A stretch of DNA of 64,000 nt from Parvularcula marina (GCF_003399445.1 NZ_QUQO01000002.1:248001-312000), one strand, 5' to 3'; positions 16,024-26,595 are shown, numbered from the stretch's first letter. The notes: generated by a model not told the origin, from the letters alone. Program-made: numbers and translations.

Positions 16024-18294
16024 ATGGCCAAACGACCGACGAAAACGCCGCCGCCGCGCGACGTCCCCGAAAACATTTTCAATGAACCCATGACCGAGGC
16101 GCTGTCGCGGCGCTATCTTGCTTATGCGCTGTCGACGATTACGTCGCGGGCGCTGCCCGATGTGCGGGACGGGCTCAAGCCTGTGCACCGGCGCATCCTC
16201 TATGCGATGCGGCAGATGAAGCTCAATTCCGATGGTAGCTACCGGAAGTCCGCGAAGGTTGCGGGCCAGGTGATGGGCGATTTCCACCCGCATGGTGACC
16301 AGGCAATCTATGACGCCATGGTGCGGCTGGTGCAGGACTTTTCCGTCCGTATCCCGCTGATCGACGGGCAGGGGAATTTCGGCAATATCGACGGCGATAA
16401 TGCGGCGGCCATGCGGTACACGGAATGTCGTTTGACCCAAGCCGCTGAGATGCTGCTGGATGGCATCGACAATGACACGGTCGATTTCCGGGAGACCTAT
16501 GACGGAGAAGGGCGAGAGCCGGTCGTTCTGCCCGCTGCTTTCCCGCATCTTCTCGCCAATGGTTCTGCCGGGATCGCGGTAGGCATGGCGACCAATATCC
16601 CGCCGCATAACGTGGCCGAGCTGATCGATGCTTCCGTACACCTTATCAAGACGCCGAATGCGCGCACCGAGACCCTCCTCAATTATGTGAAGGGGCCGGA
16701 CCTGCCGACGGGCGGTGTCTGTGTCGAGCCGCAGGAGAATATTGTCGAGGCCTATGCGACGGGCCGTGGCGGTTTCCGCATTCGCGCGAAATGGGAGACA
16801 GAGGATCTGGGGCGCGGGCGCTACCAGATCGTCGTCACGGAAATTCCGTACCAGATCCAGAAATCACGGCTGGTCGAGCGTATTGCTGAGCTGATCCAGA
16901 CGCGCAAATTGCCGATCCTTACCGATGTGCGCGATGAGAGCGCCGAGGATATCCGCCTCGTGCTGGAGCCCAAGACCGGCAATATCGATCCGCAGATTGT
17001 CATGGAAACCCTCTTCAAGCTGACAGATCTTGAAAGCCGGATTTCGCTCAACATGAACGTCATCGGCGCCGATGGCGCGCCGCGCGTTCTGGGCTTGCGC
17101 GACTGTCTTCAGGCTTTCCTTGATCACCGAAAGGAAGTGCTGGTTCGCGGCACCCGTTTCCGTCTCGACAAGATCGCGCACCGGCTGGAAGTCCTTGATG
17201 GTTTCCTGATCGCCTATCTCAATCTTGATGAGGTGATCCGCATCATTCGGTATGAGGATCATCCCAAAGAAGAGCTGATGAAGACGTTCAGCCTCTCGGA
17301 CGTGCAGGCTGAAGCAATCCTCAACATGCGGCTCCGCTCGCTACGCAAGCTCGAAGAGATGGAAATCAAGACCGAGCACAAGGCACTCAAAGCCGAGCAA
17401 AAAGACTTGAGGGCCCTACTCAAATCGGATGACCTTCAATGGAAGAAGATCACCGAGCAGCTTAAGGAAACCAGAAAAGCCTTCGATCCCAAATTTGACC
17501 TCGGCCGTAGGCGGACAGAATTGGCCGATGCGCCCGCCGAGATGGAGGTCAATCTCGATGACCTCATCGAGAAAGAGCCGGTCACAGTTGTCATTTCGGA
17601 TAAGGGATGGGTGCGGGCCCTCAAGGGGCATGTCGAAGACCTCTCCACCGTCAAATACAAGGACGGGGACAAAGGGCGCTTTGCGCTTCATGCCCAGACG
17701 ACGGACAAGGTCATGCTGTTTGCGACCAACGGGAAATTCTTCACGCTCGATGTGAAGGATCTGCCCGGCGGGCGCGGGCATGGCGAGCCGTTCCGCCTGA
17801 TGATCGATCTGGGGAATGAGCACGATCTGGCGCAGATCTTCCTTTATCAGGGTGGGCGTATGCTGCTTGTGGCCTCATCTGCCGGACACGGATTGTTTGT
17901 TAAAGAGGATGATGTGCTGGCCACGACCAAAAAGGGCAAACAGGTACTGAATCCTGCGCAGGGCGCTGAAGCGCAGGTTGCTCGCATCATCGATGGCGAG
18001 CCCGGAGAGGATGGCTGGATCGCCGCTGTCGGCACCAACCGTAAGCTGATCATCTTCCCGGCCAGTGAACTGCCCATCATGTCGCGCGGCAAGGGCGTCC
18101 AGCTTCAGAAATATTCAGGCGGGGCGACGCTCTCCGATGCCAAATATTTCACGCAGGAAGAGGGCCTGACCTGGACCGACAAGGCCGGGCGCAGCCAGAT
18201 CGAGGCGGGCTGGCATGACTGGACTGGCAAGCGGGCGCAGGCCGGCAAGATCGTCCCCAAGGGCTTCCCGCGGTCCAATAATTTCGGCGCCTGA
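16024..18294 (+). CDS. parC: DNA topoisomerase IV subunit A
   Basis: 756 residues. The breakage-reunion domain has YLAYALSTITSRALPDVRDGLKPVHRRILYAM, GQVMGDFHPHGDQAIYDAMVRL, DGQGNFGNIDGDNAAAMRYTE with catalytic Tyr132, and FPHLLANGSAGIAVGMATNIPPHN. A coiled coil follows (about 435-500), then a short beta-pinwheel C-terminal domain without the GyrA box, which supports ParC. The position equal to E. coli ParC Ser80 is Gln (HGDQAIYD), while the position equal to Glu84 is Asp. It forms the decatenating tetramer with ParE, encoded at 8300 on the other strand, so the two subunits are not in one operon. Confidence 0.93.
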   Translation: MAKRPTKTPPPRDVPENIFNEPMTEALSRRYLAYALSTITSRALPDVRDGLKPVHRRILYAMRQMKLNSDGSYRKSAKVAGQVMGDFHPHGDQAIYDAMVRLVQDFSVRIPLIDGQGNFGNIDGDNAAAMRYTECRLTQAAEMLLDGIDNDTVDFRETYDGEGREPVVLPAAFPHLLANGSAGIAVGMATNIPPHNVAELIDASVHLIKTPNARTETLLNYVKGPDLPTGGVCVEPQENIVEAYATGRGGFRIRAKWETEDLGRGRYQIVVTEIPYQIQKSRLVERIAELIQTRKLPILTDVRDESAEDIRLVLEPKTGNIDPQIVMETLFKLTDLESRISLNMNVIGADGAPRVLGLRDCLQAFLDHRKEVLVRGTRFRLDKIAHRLEVLDGFLIAYLNLDEVIRIIRYEDHPKEELMKTFSLSDVQAEAILNMRLRSLRKLEEMEIKTEHKALKAEQKDLRALLKSDDLQWKKITEQLKETRKAFDPKFDLGRRRTELADAPAEMEVNLDDLIEKEPVTVVISDKGWVRALKGHVEDLSTVKYKDGDKGRFALHAQTTDKVMLFATNGKFFTLDVKDLPGGRGHGEPFRLMIDLGNEHDLAQIFLYQGGRMLLVASSAGHGLFVKEDDVLATTKKGKQVLNPAQGAEAQVARIIDGEPGEDGWIAAVGTNRKLIIFPASELPIMSRGKGVQLQKYSGGATLSDAKYFTQEEGLTWTDKAGRSQIEAGWHDWTGKRAQAGKIVPKGFPRSNNFGA

Positions 18295-18359
18295 CAGGCG
18301 GGGTGCAGGGCCGCTGTTTTTCCTCTAAAATGGCGGCCTCATCATTCCGGGGGCGTAAG

Positions 18360-18848
18360 ATGAAATCCTGTATCGCCATTTTCAGCACATTCGTTCTGGC
18401 CGCTTGCGCGAGCGGCGCGCCAAACCTGCCACTCGGGCCGGATCAGCGGACCGCCGAGGATGGCCCTCTCGCCCAGACCGAGGACTGGAAGGACTGGGGG
18501 CCAGAGGAGAACCAGCGAGCACGAGAGCAGGGGCTCGAAGGCAAACGCCTCGACACGGCAGAGATTTCGGCTGTCCTGCGCGGACGGGTGCTGCGCGGCT
18601 GTTATCCTGACGGCACGCCTTTCGCCGAGGCGCTGGATAGTGACGGGCAGTTCTATGACGCGACTAACAACAACCAACTCCTCGGCACCTATACGATTGC
18701 CAATAACCAGCTCTGTTTCCGCTACCCTGAGCGCGCGCAAGCTGGCCAGCCGGATAGCTGCTTCACCGTCTTCTCGCGCGGGCAAGATCTCGATTTCTAC
18801 ACGCCCGACCTGCGCAGCCGTGCGGCGACAACCGATTGCGATGGCTGA
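18360..18848 (+). CDS. hypothetical lipoprotein
   Basis: 162 residues from the ATG at 18360, which follows a GGGGG run; an upstream in-frame GTG at 18303 is unlikely. The signal peptide ends in lipobox LAAC. The mature part has a Pro/Asp-rich linker and then a small globular domain: DTAEISAVLRGRVLRGCYPDGTPFAEALDSDGQFYD, LLGTYTIANNQLCFRYP, and a final segment with two more cysteines. The pattern (activation or disulfide pairs, G-x-Y, N-x-L-C-F-R-Y) is common in small alphaproteobacterial lipoproteins, but I cannot name the family. It stands alone between parC and the MipA-like gene. Confidence 0.7.
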   Translation: MKSCIAIFSTFVLAACASGAPNLPLGPDQRTAEDGPLAQTEDWKDWGPEENQRAREQGLEGKRLDTAEISAVLRGRVLRGCYPDGTPFAEALDSDGQFYDATNNNQLLGTYTIANNQLCFRYPERAQAGQPDSCFTVFSRGQDLDFYTPDLRSRAATTDCDG

Positions 18849-18937
18849 CCCCGCGACATCGCGGCTGAATGTGGTAAGCAAGTTGAGGTGAGGGGGCCGC
18901 GAGGGGCCATCCCGCAAGATGAGTGAAGGAGTCGAAG

Positions 18938-19732
18938 ATGACCCATTTTCGTGCGGGCGCGCTGCTGGCTGCGCTATCCGGCCTGATGGTTTCTCCTGCC
19001 TTTGCGCAGGAAGAGACACCAACACGGGCCATCGGCGCAGGGGTTGGGATTGTCTCTGAACCTTATGCGGAACTTGAAGACGACTATCGGCTCTTCCCTG
19101 TGCCGCTCCTCTATCTCGATGGCGGGCGGATTTCGGTCTCGGGCACCTCAGCCAGCCTGATGGTCTTCAAGTCGGATCGCTGGGAAGCGGCGGCCACGGC
19201 GGAATACCGCTTCAACGGCTATGAAGCTGATGACAGCCCGGTTTTCGAAGGCATGGATGACCGCAACGGCACACTCGAGGCGGGTGGCTGGATTGCCTAT
19301 AATATCGACGAGACGGTCTATCTCACCGGTTACGCCGTGCATGACGTGCTCGACGAGCATGGCGGGTTCGAGTTGCGCGGTCAGGCGGCGTGGTCCTGGA
19401 ACCCGCATGTTGCGACCAATGTGACACCGTTCCTCGGCATTGCGTTCCGGTCCGAGGAGCTCAGCGATTACTATTACGGCGTCCTGCCGGGTGAGGCGAT
19501 GACGATCACCAATTTCAACGGCGGCACCGGCACTTTCGTGCGCAATGCCTATGCGCCGGGCGAAACACTGACGCCTTACGCCGGGATTTCGGTGCGGCAG
19601 GCATTGTCCTCGTCATGGGCAGTGTTCTTCTCCGCGCGGCATGAATTCCTGCCGGATGAGGTCGAAGACAGCCCGCTGGTTGACGATGACGGCCGGTCTT
19701 ATGCGGGGCTCGCGCTCGGCCGCCTGTTCTGA
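18938..19732 (+). CDS. MipA/OmpV family outer membrane protein
   Basis: 264 residues from the ATG at 18938 with GAAGGAG upstream. A clear signal peptide ends in FAQ (about residue 23). The mature protein alternates short beta strands and turns, starting with GAGVGIVSEPYAE and LFPVPLLYLDGGRISVSG, and it ends with the RSYAGLALGRLF strand, as in MipA/OmpV barrels. MipA was found as a scaffold for murein-synthesising enzymes in E. coli. Most relatives are simply outer-membrane proteins of unknown ligand. A single gene with its own leader. Confidence 0.8.
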   Translation: MTHFRAGALLAALSGLMVSPAFAQEETPTRAIGAGVGIVSEPYAELEDDYRLFPVPLLYLDGGRISVSGTSASLMVFKSDRWEAAATAEYRFNGYEADDSPVFEGMDDRNGTLEAGGWIAYNIDETVYLTGYAVHDVLDEHGGFELRGQAAWSWNPHVATNVTPFLGIAFRSEELSDYYYGVLPGEAMTITNFNGGTGTFVRNAYAPGETLTPYAGISVRQALSSSWAVFFSARHEFLPDEVEDSPLVDDDGRSYAGLALGRLF

Positions 19733-19807
19733 TCGTAAGCCGCCCGTTGCACCATCGGGTCAGTTGCGCCATGAGCCATGGCTCTCTGGCTCGCGACAGG
19801 AACGGAC

Positions 19808-21502
19808 ATGGCTCGCATTCTCATCACTTCGGCGCTGCCCTACATCAATGGCATCAAGCATCTGGGGAACCTTGTCGGCTCCATGCTGCCAGCCGATGTC
19901 TATGCCCGGTACTGCCGGGCGCGCGGACATGAAGTCGCCTATATCTGCGCAACCGATGAGCATGGCACGCCAGCGGAACTGGCTGCGCGGAAAGCCGGCC
20001 AGGATGTCGCCGCCTATTGCGCCGAGCAGCACGAGATCCAGAAGGCGGCCGGCGAGGGCTTTGGGCTTTCCTACAATCACTTTGGCCGCTCTTCGAGCGA
20101 GGCCAATCACGAGCTGACCCAGCATTTCGCCGCGCGGCTGGAGGCCGAAGGCTTTATCGAAGAGCGCACCGACCGGCAGGTCTATTCGCCTACGGATGGA
20201 CGCTTCCTGCCGGACCGCTATGTCGAGGGCACCTGTCCCAATTGCGGTTTTGAGAAAGCGCGCGGCGACCAGTGTGATAATTGCGGCAAGCTGCTCGATC
20301 CGACTGACCTGATTGATCCTTATTCCGCCGTGTCCGGCGCAAAGGATATCGAGGTGCGGGACACGCGGCATCTCTATCTGCTGCAGTCGAAACTCGAGGG
20401 CGAAGTGCGCGCCTGGGTCGACAGCCACCCTGACTGGCCGCTGCTGACCCGGTCCATCGCCAAAAAATGGCTAGATGAGGGTCTGCGTGATCGGGCCATC
20501 ACACGCGATCTCGAATGGGGTGTGCCCGTCAATCGCGAAGGCTTCGAGAACAAAGTTTTCTATGTCTGGTTCGATGCGCCCATCGAATATATCGCCGCGA
20601 CGAAAGAATGGGACGCAGGTGGCTGGGAGCGTTGGTGGCGCACCGATCAGGGGGCGGATGATACCCGCTATGTCCAGTTCATGGGCAAGGACAATGTCGC
20701 CTTCCACACTGTCTCTTTCCCCTGCACCCAGATCGGCAGCCGGGAGCCGTGGAAGAAAGTCGATACGCTGAAAAGCCTGAACTGGCTGACATGGTACGGG
20801 GGTAAGTTTTCGACTTCTGAAGGCCGCGGCATCTTCATGGATGCAGCACTCGAAATCATGCCCGCCGATGCGTGGCGCTGGTATCTGATGGCCAATGCCC
20901 CCGAAAGCGATGACACCGCCTTCACGCTCGAGAATTTTGCCGGTGCGGTGAACAAGGATCTCGCCGATGTCTTGGGTAATCTCGTCAATCGGGTGACGCG
21001 GTTTAATGCGTCACGCTTTGAAGGCGTCGTGCCTGATGGCGGAACGGTCGGCGAAACCGAAGAAGCGCTTTATACGGAGCTTGATCGTCGCATTGAGGCC
21101 TATACCGGCCATCTTGAAGCGATTGATTTCCGCAAGGCCTTTGCTGAGCTGCGCGCGATCTGGGTCTCGGGGAATGAATATCTTCAGGTTGCCGCGCCTT
21201 GGACGGCCTTCAAGACCGATCCGGAGAAGGCAGCAGTCGGCGTGCGCACCGCGCTCAACCTGATCCAGCTGATTGCCGAGCTGTCCGCGCCGGTGATTCC
21301 GTTCACGGCTGCGAAAATCCTCTCGATTTTCGGCCGCGAAGGCGAAGAGGCCCCGGCATGGCCCGAAGGGAAAGCCCAGGATCTGCTCTCACGGCTTGGA
21401 GTCGGGATGCCGATTGAAGCTCCGGATGTTCTCTTCAAGAAGGTCGAAGATGAAGATCTTGCCGCTTGGTCAGAGCGATTCGGCGCACCCAAAGACGCCT
21501 GA
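19808..21502 (+). CDS. metG: methionyl-tRNA synthetase
   Basis: 564 residues from the ATG at 19808, preceded by GGAACGGAC. It charges tRNA-Met. The N-terminal Rossmann fold has [11 protein letters not shown], where the class I HIGH motif reads HLGN. A zinc knuckle is formed by CPNC (143, 146) and CDNC (156, 159). The second catalytic loop is [12 protein letters not shown] (KFSTS at 333-337) in place of KMSKS. An anticodon-binding helical domain follows, and the C-terminal tRNA-binding EMAP-like extension is absent. This is the archaeal/spirochaete-like bacterial subtype. A strong hairpin terminator follows. Confidence 0.95.
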   Translation: MARILITSALPYINGIKHLGNLVGSMLPADVYARYCRARGHEVAYICATDEHGTPAELAARKAGQDVAAYCAEQHEIQKAAGEGFGLSYNHFGRSSSEANHELTQHFAARLEAEGFIEERTDRQVYSPTDGRFLPDRYVEGTCPNCGFEKARGDQCDNCGKLLDPTDLIDPYSAVSGAKDIEVRDTRHLYLLQSKLEGEVRAWVDSHPDWPLLTRSIAKKWLDEGLRDRAITRDLEWGVPVNREGFENKVFYVWFDAPIEYIAATKEWDAGGWERWWRTDQGADDTRYVQFMGKDNVAFHTVSFPCTQIGSREPWKKVDTLKSLNWLTWYGGKFSTSEGRGIFMDAALEIMPADAWRWYLMANAPESDDTAFTLENFAGAVNKDLADVLGNLVNRVTRFNASRFEGVVPDGGTVGETEEALYTELDRRIEAYTGHLEAIDFRKAFAELRAIWVSGNEYLQVAAPWTAFKTDPEKAAVGVRTALNLIQLIAELSAPVIPFTAAKILSIFGREGEEAPAWPEGKAQDLLSRLGVGMPIEAPDVLFKKVEDEDLAAWSERFGAPKDA

Positions 21503-21533
21503 TTCGGTCCGGCGCAGAGTTTCGGACATGAAA

Positions 21534-21561
21534 AAACCCGCCGGCTTGAACCGGCGGGTTT
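21534..21561. terminator. bidirectional intrinsic terminator between metG and a convergent gene
   Basis: Perfect 11-bp stem AAACCCGCCGG / CCGGCGGGTTT with a 6-base loop. It is flanked by an A-run on the left and T-rich sequence on the right, so it can work on both strands: for metG (+) and the small membrane protein (-). Confidence 0.85.
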
Positions 21562-21588
21562 CTTGTATCTAACGGTTAAGTGTGCGGC

Positions 21589-21948
21589 TTAGCGCTGCAC
21601 AACCGATTTGACACCGTGAATGACGGCAACGCCAACCAGCATGACGGCGTAGTAGCCGACGAGCGTTTTGACGGTCATCGCCATCAGCTCCATCCAGCTT
21701 TCTTTGCCTTCAGCATCCCAGTTGGACCATGCGAAACGGTTTTCGTTGTCCAGCACGTCCCAGAGGAACAGCGCGAGTGCGACAAGCAGCAAGCCTTGGC
21801 CGGCACGGCCAAAAACGCTTGTCCATTTCGGCATGGTCAGGCCAACGGCCAGCGCCGCAACAGCCATGATCCCCAGAACGACCCAGTCCTTGCTGGAAAC
21901 GACAGATTCTACCGAACCAGACAGGTCCGACCAGATTTGTTCAAACAT
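21589..21948 (-). CDS. hypothetical membrane protein
   Basis: Not recognised. 119 residues with three likely membrane helices: about 24-40 (WVVLGIMAVAALAVGLTMP), 50-66 (GLLLVALALFLWDV) and 92-110 (GYYAVMLVGVAVIHGV). The loop between helices two and three is hydrophilic and rich in Trp and Asn. The start is at a plain ATG, and the gene ends against the shared terminator. It stands alone. A real gene is likely because of the hydrophobic pattern and the terminator placement. Confidence 0.65.
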   Translation of the reverse strand: MFEQIWSDLSGSVESVVSSKDWVVLGIMAVAALAVGLTMPKWTSVFGRAGQGLLLVALALFLWDVLDNENRFAWSNWDAEGKESWMELMAMTVKTLVGYYAVMLVGVAVIHGVKSVVQR

Positions 21949-22109
21949 GTGATAACCCCACAGAATTGATACCCTCGAGTCTCTCTTAACAAATTCTTAA
22001 GGCTCGTGCACCCCGTTTCGGTGGAATTATTGCGACATCTCACTGGTGTTGTGCGGCGCAATATATCGTGTCATTTTAGTGCTCAGTGGACGGCACGCGT
22101 TCTGCGCGG

Positions 22110-23141
22110 TCAGGCAATGACGTCCTTGCGCTGATCGTCCATGCCCATGGAAAGGATCAGCGGGTCTTCTTTCTGGCGAGCGATGAAGTCCGCCTTCGAG
22201 GTCAGGCCGCCCCATTCGCATTCGATCATGGCTTGCGCTGTTGCGCCGCCAAGCGTCGTACCCGGACCAAGCAGGATCACGACATCGGGCGCAAATTCAT
22301 GCAGTCCTGTGATCACCGCGCGGGTGAAGTCATAGGTCTGCGTGACCTGCTCTCCGAACGTATAGTCCCACAGCGTCTCAATCGGGGTCGCCTTCGACAG
22401 CCAGACATGGCCGCGTCCATCGATCATGGGTGTTTCAGGCTGGCCGAAAAGAGAAGGCGGCAGCGCCGATTTTCCCCGTGCGGAGTTTCCTTCTAGCAGC
22501 GGGGTATGAAATGCCGCATGATTGGCGAGCCGCATCGGGTAGCGGTCCTGAATGAGGGGTAGGCGGCTTTCCGCTTCCTTCAGCGCGAGCTCCATGCCTG
22601 CCAGCACCAGCATCCCGCCGAGCCGGATCGAGACATGCAGGTCCGGGATGTCTTTGACGAGAGCGAGGAGTTCCTCCCGCTTGCCGGGTATCTCCCGCCA
22701 GTCGCCATCCACGAAAGGATAGATCAGCTGACCGCCGATCAGATCCTCCTGCATGATCGTGCCCATGGTGTTGACGACCTCAAACCCCTGATCGCCATCA
22801 AGCGCGCCGCCGCAGGCAAGGGCGGTGTACCAGCCCATGGAATTACCAGTAACGGCAACAATGTCGAAGGCCTCCCGGTCAATCGCCAGATAATCCGCAT
22901 AGGAACAGGCATAGATGAGCCCTGAGGCGTTATCGCCGCGAGTGAACTTCGACAGCGTGAATCGCTCGGCGCCATCAAGTTCTGCAAGGCTCGTCTGGTC
23001 GCGTTCAGCGCGCTGGGCATCAAAACCCGAGAGCAGGTTGAGGCGGCTCTCATGGTGGTGGTGGAAATAGCCAAGTTCAGCGGCGTTATAGACCCCGCGG
23101 CCGGGCGCAACGACGAGAGCAGTGCGTTTCGTCTTGCTCAT
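22110..23141 (-). CDS. acyl-carrier-protein S-malonyltransferase-like protein
   Basis: 343 residues. It has an acyltransferase (FabD-like) fold: VVAPGRGVYN at the N-terminus in place of FPGQG, AVTGNSMGWYTALACGGAL with the nucleophile-elbow Ser101, and LANHAAFHTPLL containing the expected catalytic His. Normal FabD has GHSLGE at the elbow, so the GNSMG form and the missing PGQG Gln suggest different substrate handling. Its ATG overlaps the stop of the upstream E1 gene by 4 bp, so it is translationally coupled to it. No fatty-acid synthesis genes (acpP, fabG, fabF) are nearby. It probably transfers or hydrolyses an acyl group from the E1/GcdH pathway rather than loading malonyl-ACP. Confidence 0.7.
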   Translation of the reverse strand: MSKTKRTALVVAPGRGVYNAAELGYFHHHHESRLNLLSGFDAQRAERDQTSLAELDGAERFTLSKFTRGDNASGLIYACSYADYLAIDREAFDIVAVTGNSMGWYTALACGGALDGDQGFEVVNTMGTIMQEDLIGGQLIYPFVDGDWREIPGKREELLALVKDIPDLHVSIRLGGMLVLAGMELALKEAESRLPLIQDRYPMRLANHAAFHTPLLEGNSARGKSALPPSLFGQPETPMIDGRGHVWLSKATPIETLWDYTFGEQVTQTYDFTRAVITGLHEFAPDVVILLGPGTTLGGATAQAMIECEWGGLTSKADFIARQKEDPLILSMGMDDQRKDVIA

Positions 23142-25366
23142 TTCGCGTCTCCCTTGGCCAGCGCGAGGGCGGCAGAAATGATGCCGTCGCGGTCAGGCAT
23201 GGTCGCGCCATAGGCGGGACCGGTCGCGATATAGCTGTCGGTGGCGACCAGCCGGGCGGTCGCAAGGTCTGTTTCTTCTTTCAGCAGCGTGGTGAGGGCT
23301 TCGCTGTGCGAGCCCTGCTCGCGGCATTCGTCAACGATCAGTACACGGTTGTGACCTTTGAGCGCGTCGAGCAAGCTGTCTTTCGGCAGGGGCGAGAGCC
23401 AGCGCAGATCGATGACGGTTGCAGCAATGCCGTGCTCGTCTTGAAGGACTTTCTGCGCCTGCTGCGAGAGATAGGTGCCGTTCGCAAAACTGACGATAGC
23501 GAGGTCCTTGCCCTCGCCGTGCACGCCCACCTCACTAAGACCGATGATGTCGGTACTGTCAGGCGCCGGATAATCAAACATCCATCCGCCATCGCCCTTT
23601 TCGTGAAGGTCACGGACCATATAAAGCGCGATGGGCTCGAGGAAGACGACGAGACGCTGCTCTTCCCGTGCGAGCCGCACGCATTCCCTTAGCATCAGGA
23701 CGGCATCGCGGCCATTGGACGGGCAGGCAAGGATAAGGCCGGGGATATCCCGGATCGCGGCAACTGTGTTCTCATTGTGGAAGTGCCCGCCGAAGCCCCG
23801 CTGATAGCCGAGCCCGGCAATGCGGATGACCATGGGGTTCGTGAACTGACCATTCGAGAAGAAGGAGAGGCTCGCGGCTTCCGCGCGGAGCTGGTCGATG
23901 GCGTTGTGCAGATAGGCGAGGAACTGGATCTCCGGCATCGGTAACAGGCCATTATGCGCCATGCCGATGCCAAGCCCGAGGATCGACTGCTCATCAAGCA
24001 GGGTATCGATCACCCGTGTGCGGCCGAAGCGGTCCTGCAGGCGTTGGGTGACGCCATAGACGCCGCCCTTTTTGCCAACATCTTCCCCGGCAAGGACGAT
24101 TTCCTCATGGGCGAGCATGAGGTCCGTCATCGCCAGATTGATAAGTTTTGCCATATGCTGCGGCTCACCGAGGGCACGGACATCGCTCTTGCCAAGGAGC
24201 TTTTCGCGGTCCGTCTTGCTGGTCTCCCGTGCCGGTGCGCAGGTGCGTCTGGGCGGGATGAGGCTCGCCATGACGTCATCTGCCGTCTTCAGCTTCGGCC
24301 GGGCGATGACATGCTCGGCGGCGCGTTCGACACGGGTGCTGACACCGCGATAGGTGGTGAGGATCTCTTCCGCACTCATGATCCCTTCACGGATCAGGCG
24401 GGCGGCGGTGGAGAGAAGGGGGTCTTTGGCTTCCTCCGCCTCGATCTGCTTGGCGGACATGTAGGCGGTCTGGGCATCGGCCCCGGCATGACCATAAAGG
24501 CGCACGCAGCCCATATGCAGGAAGGCCGGTTTCCTCTGTCTACGGACGTAAGCTGCGGCCTCGGCGGCGACAGCATGAGTCTCGGCGACATCAAGACCGT
24601 TACAACGGAAATATTTGAGCGCGGGCCGCGCACGGACCGAGGCTTCGACCCAGCCGCCCGGCGTGCGCGTCGATATGCCGATGCCATTGTCTTCACAAAC
24701 GAACAAGAGCGGCATGGGCGAATTCTGATAGGCCGACCAGCAGGCGGTGTTGATCGCACCTTGCGCTGTCGAATGGTTGAGCGAGGCATCGCCAAAGCTG
24801 ACCATGACGATGGAATCATCCGCAAGCTGCTGATGTTCCGGCCTGAGGCGCTCGGCAACCCCGATGGAATAGGCGGCGCCCACCGCTTTGGGCAGATGTG
24901 AAGCGATGGTCGATGTCTGGGGCGGAATGAACAGCGTCTTCGAGCCGAGCACCTTGTGTCGCCCGCCAGAGATGGGATCCTCCGCTGACGCTGTAAAGCT
25001 GAGCAGCATGTCCCAGAGCGGCGTGCTGCCGGGCACCTGCCGCGAGCGGGCGATCTGGAAGGCGGCATCCCGGTAATGAAGGAACGCCATGTCATCAGGC
25101 CGCAGCGCACAGGCAATCCCGGCATTCCCTTCGTGCCCGGAGGAGCCGATCGTGTAGAACCCTTCGCCGCGGGCCTGCAGCTTGCGGGACATGCGGTCGA
25201 GATGCCGGCTGAGAAGCTGGATATGGAAGAGCTCAACCAGCTCTTCTTTTGTCAGCCCGGCTTCTGCGAGGCCGAAATTGTTTGCCGAGGCGGGAAGCTC
25301 TCCCGCCTCGATGCGGTTCAGGAAATTCGTGTGGACGATTTCCGCGCGGTCAGTGAGGGTGCTCAA
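23138..25366 (-). CDS. 2-oxoacid dehydrogenase E1, fused alpha and beta subunits
   Basis: 742 residues, the sum of the normal E1-alpha and E1-beta. The N-terminal half has the thiamine diphosphate site ([17 protein letters not shown] to [10 protein letters not shown]) and [12 protein letters not shown]. The C-terminal half has the transketolase-like pyrimidine domain ([36 protein letters not shown]) and the C-terminal domain ([13 protein letters not shown]). This layout resembles branched-chain 2-oxoisovalerate dehydrogenase E1 in single-chain form. It would decarboxylate a 2-oxo acid onto lipoamide of an E2. No E2 (lipoyl transferase) or E3 is adjacent, so these must come from elsewhere. The start overlaps the gcdH stop and the stop overlaps the acyltransferase start. 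Confidence 0.85.
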   Translation of the reverse strand: MSTLTDRAEIVHTNFLNRIEAGELPASANNFGLAEAGLTKEELVELFHIQLLSRHLDRMSRKLQARGEGFYTIGSSGHEGNAGIACALRPDDMAFLHYRDAAFQIARSRQVPGSTPLWDMLLSFTASAEDPISGGRHKVLGSKTLFIPPQTSTIASHLPKAVGAAYSIGVAERLRPEHQQLADDSIVMVSFGDASLNHSTAQGAINTACWSAYQNSPMPLLFVCEDNGIGISTRTPGGWVEASVRARPALKYFRCNGLDVAETHAVAAEAAAYVRRQRKPAFLHMGCVRLYGHAGADAQTAYMSAKQIEAEEAKDPLLSTAARLIREGIMSAEEILTTYRGVSTRVERAAEHVIARPKLKTADDVMASLIPPRRTCAPARETSKTDREKLLGKSDVRALGEPQHMAKLINLAMTDLMLAHEEIVLAGEDVGKKGGVYGVTQRLQDRFGRTRVIDTLLDEQSILGLGIGMAHNGLLPMPEIQFLAYLHNAIDQLRAEAASLSFFSNGQFTNPMVIRIAGLGYQRGFGGHFHNENTVAAIRDIPGLILACPSNGRDAVLMLRECVRLAREEQRLVVFLEPIALYMVRDLHEKGDGGWMFDYPAPDSTDIIGLSEVGVHGEGKDLAIVSFANGTYLSQQAQKVLQDEHGIAATVIDLRWLSPLPKDSLLDALKGHNRVLIVDECREQGSHSEALTTLLKEETDLATARLVATDSYIATGPAYGATMPDRDGIISAALALAKGDAK

Positions 25367-26595
25367 AAGAAGGCCTGCAGACCAGTCTGGGCACGGCCCA
25401 GAATCAGGGCGTGCACGTCATGGGCCCCTTCATAGGTGTTGACGGTTTCAAGATTCATCAGGTGACGCATCACCTGGAATTCCTCCGAAATACCATTGCC
25501 GCCATGCATGTCGCGGGCGAGACGGGCTATGTCGAGCGCCTTGCCGCAATTGTTCCGCTTGATGAGGGAAATCATTTCCGGCGCGGCATTCGCCTCATCC
25601 ATCAGGCGGCCAACGCGTAAAGCGGCCTGCAGCCCGAGCGTGATGTCGGTCTGCATGTCGGCGAGTTTCTTCTGATAGAGCTGTGTCTGGGCGAGGGGTT
25701 TGTTGAACTGCTTGCGGTCAAGGCCGTATTGGCGAGCCGCGTGCCAGCAGAATTCTGCGGCGCCCATTGCGCCCCAGGCAATGCCGTAGCGCGCGCGATT
25801 AAGACAGCCGAAGGGACCTTTCAGTCCCTGTACGTTCGGCAGAAGCGCGTCTTCGCCGACCTCGACGCCGTCCATGACGATCTCACCGGTAACTGAGGCG
25901 CGGAGCGAAAGCTTGCCGCCGATCTTCGGGGCGGAGAGACCCTTCATGCCTTTTTCAAGGACGAAGCCTCGGATCTTGCCGTCATGCGCGTCGGACTTTG
26001 CCCAGACGACAAAGACATCCGCAATCGGAGAATTGGTGATCCACATTTTGGAGCCCGACAGCCGGTAGCCGCCATCGATCTTCTCGGCGCGGGTTTTCAT
26101 CCCGGCGGGGTCGGAGCCTGCATCGGGTTCGGTCAGGCCGAAACAGCCTATCAGCGTGCCGCTCGACAGGCCGGGGAGGTATTTCCTGCGCTGCTCTTCC
26201 GAGCCGTACGCATAGATCGGATACATGACGAGTGAGGACTGCACCGACATCATTGAGCGGTAGCCTGAATCGATCCGCTCGATCTCGCGGGCAACCAGTC
26301 CGTAGGCGACATAACCGGCACCGGCGCCGCCATATTCTTCGGGCAGGGTGACGCCGAGAAGGCCCGTCTCGCCCATCAGGGGGAATAGGCCCGCATCGAC
26401 GGTTTCATCGGAGAAGGCGTTGATGACGCGCGGCGCGAGCGTATCTTTCGCAAAGCCCGCAGCCGTGTCACGGATCAGTCGTTCCTCATCGGTCAACTGG
26501 TCTTCGAGCCGGAACGGATCGTCCCAGTTAAAGGTGCTGAGATCGGGGCGGTCCTTTTCCTTCAGGGCCGGGGTCTCATTGGTGCCATCTGCCAT
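25363..26595 (-). CDS. gcdH: glutaryl-CoA dehydrogenase-type acyl-CoA dehydrogenase
   Basis: 410 residues from the ATG at 26595, with GGAG seven bases upstream. It has the acyl-CoA dehydrogenase domain order. The subgroup fits glutaryl-CoA dehydrogenase: [51 protein letters not shown], and a C-terminal block [22 protein letters not shown] with [18 protein letters not shown], in which Glu389 is the expected catalytic base. The reaction is FAD-linked oxidation and decarboxylation of glutaryl-CoA to crotonyl-CoA in lysine/tryptophan breakdown. It is the first gene of a coupled three-gene operon with a fused E1 and an acyltransferase-like gene. Confidence 0.88.
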   Translation of the reverse strand: MADGTNETPALKEKDRPDLSTFNWDDPFRLEDQLTDEERLIRDTAAGFAKDTLAPRVINAFSDETVDAGLFPLMGETGLLGVTLPEEYGGAGAGYVAYGLVAREIERIDSGYRSMMSVQSSLVMYPIYAYGSEEQRRKYLPGLSSGTLIGCFGLTEPDAGSDPAGMKTRAEKIDGGYRLSGSKMWITNSPIADVFVVWAKSDAHDGKIRGFVLEKGMKGLSAPKIGGKLSLRASVTGEIVMDGVEVGEDALLPNVQGLKGPFGCLNRARYGIAWGAMGAAEFCWHAARQYGLDRKQFNKPLAQTQLYQKKLADMQTDITLGLQAALRVGRLMDEANAAPEMISLIKRNNCGKALDIARLARDMHGGNGISEEFQVMRHLMNLETVNTYEGAHDVHALILGRAQTGLQAFF

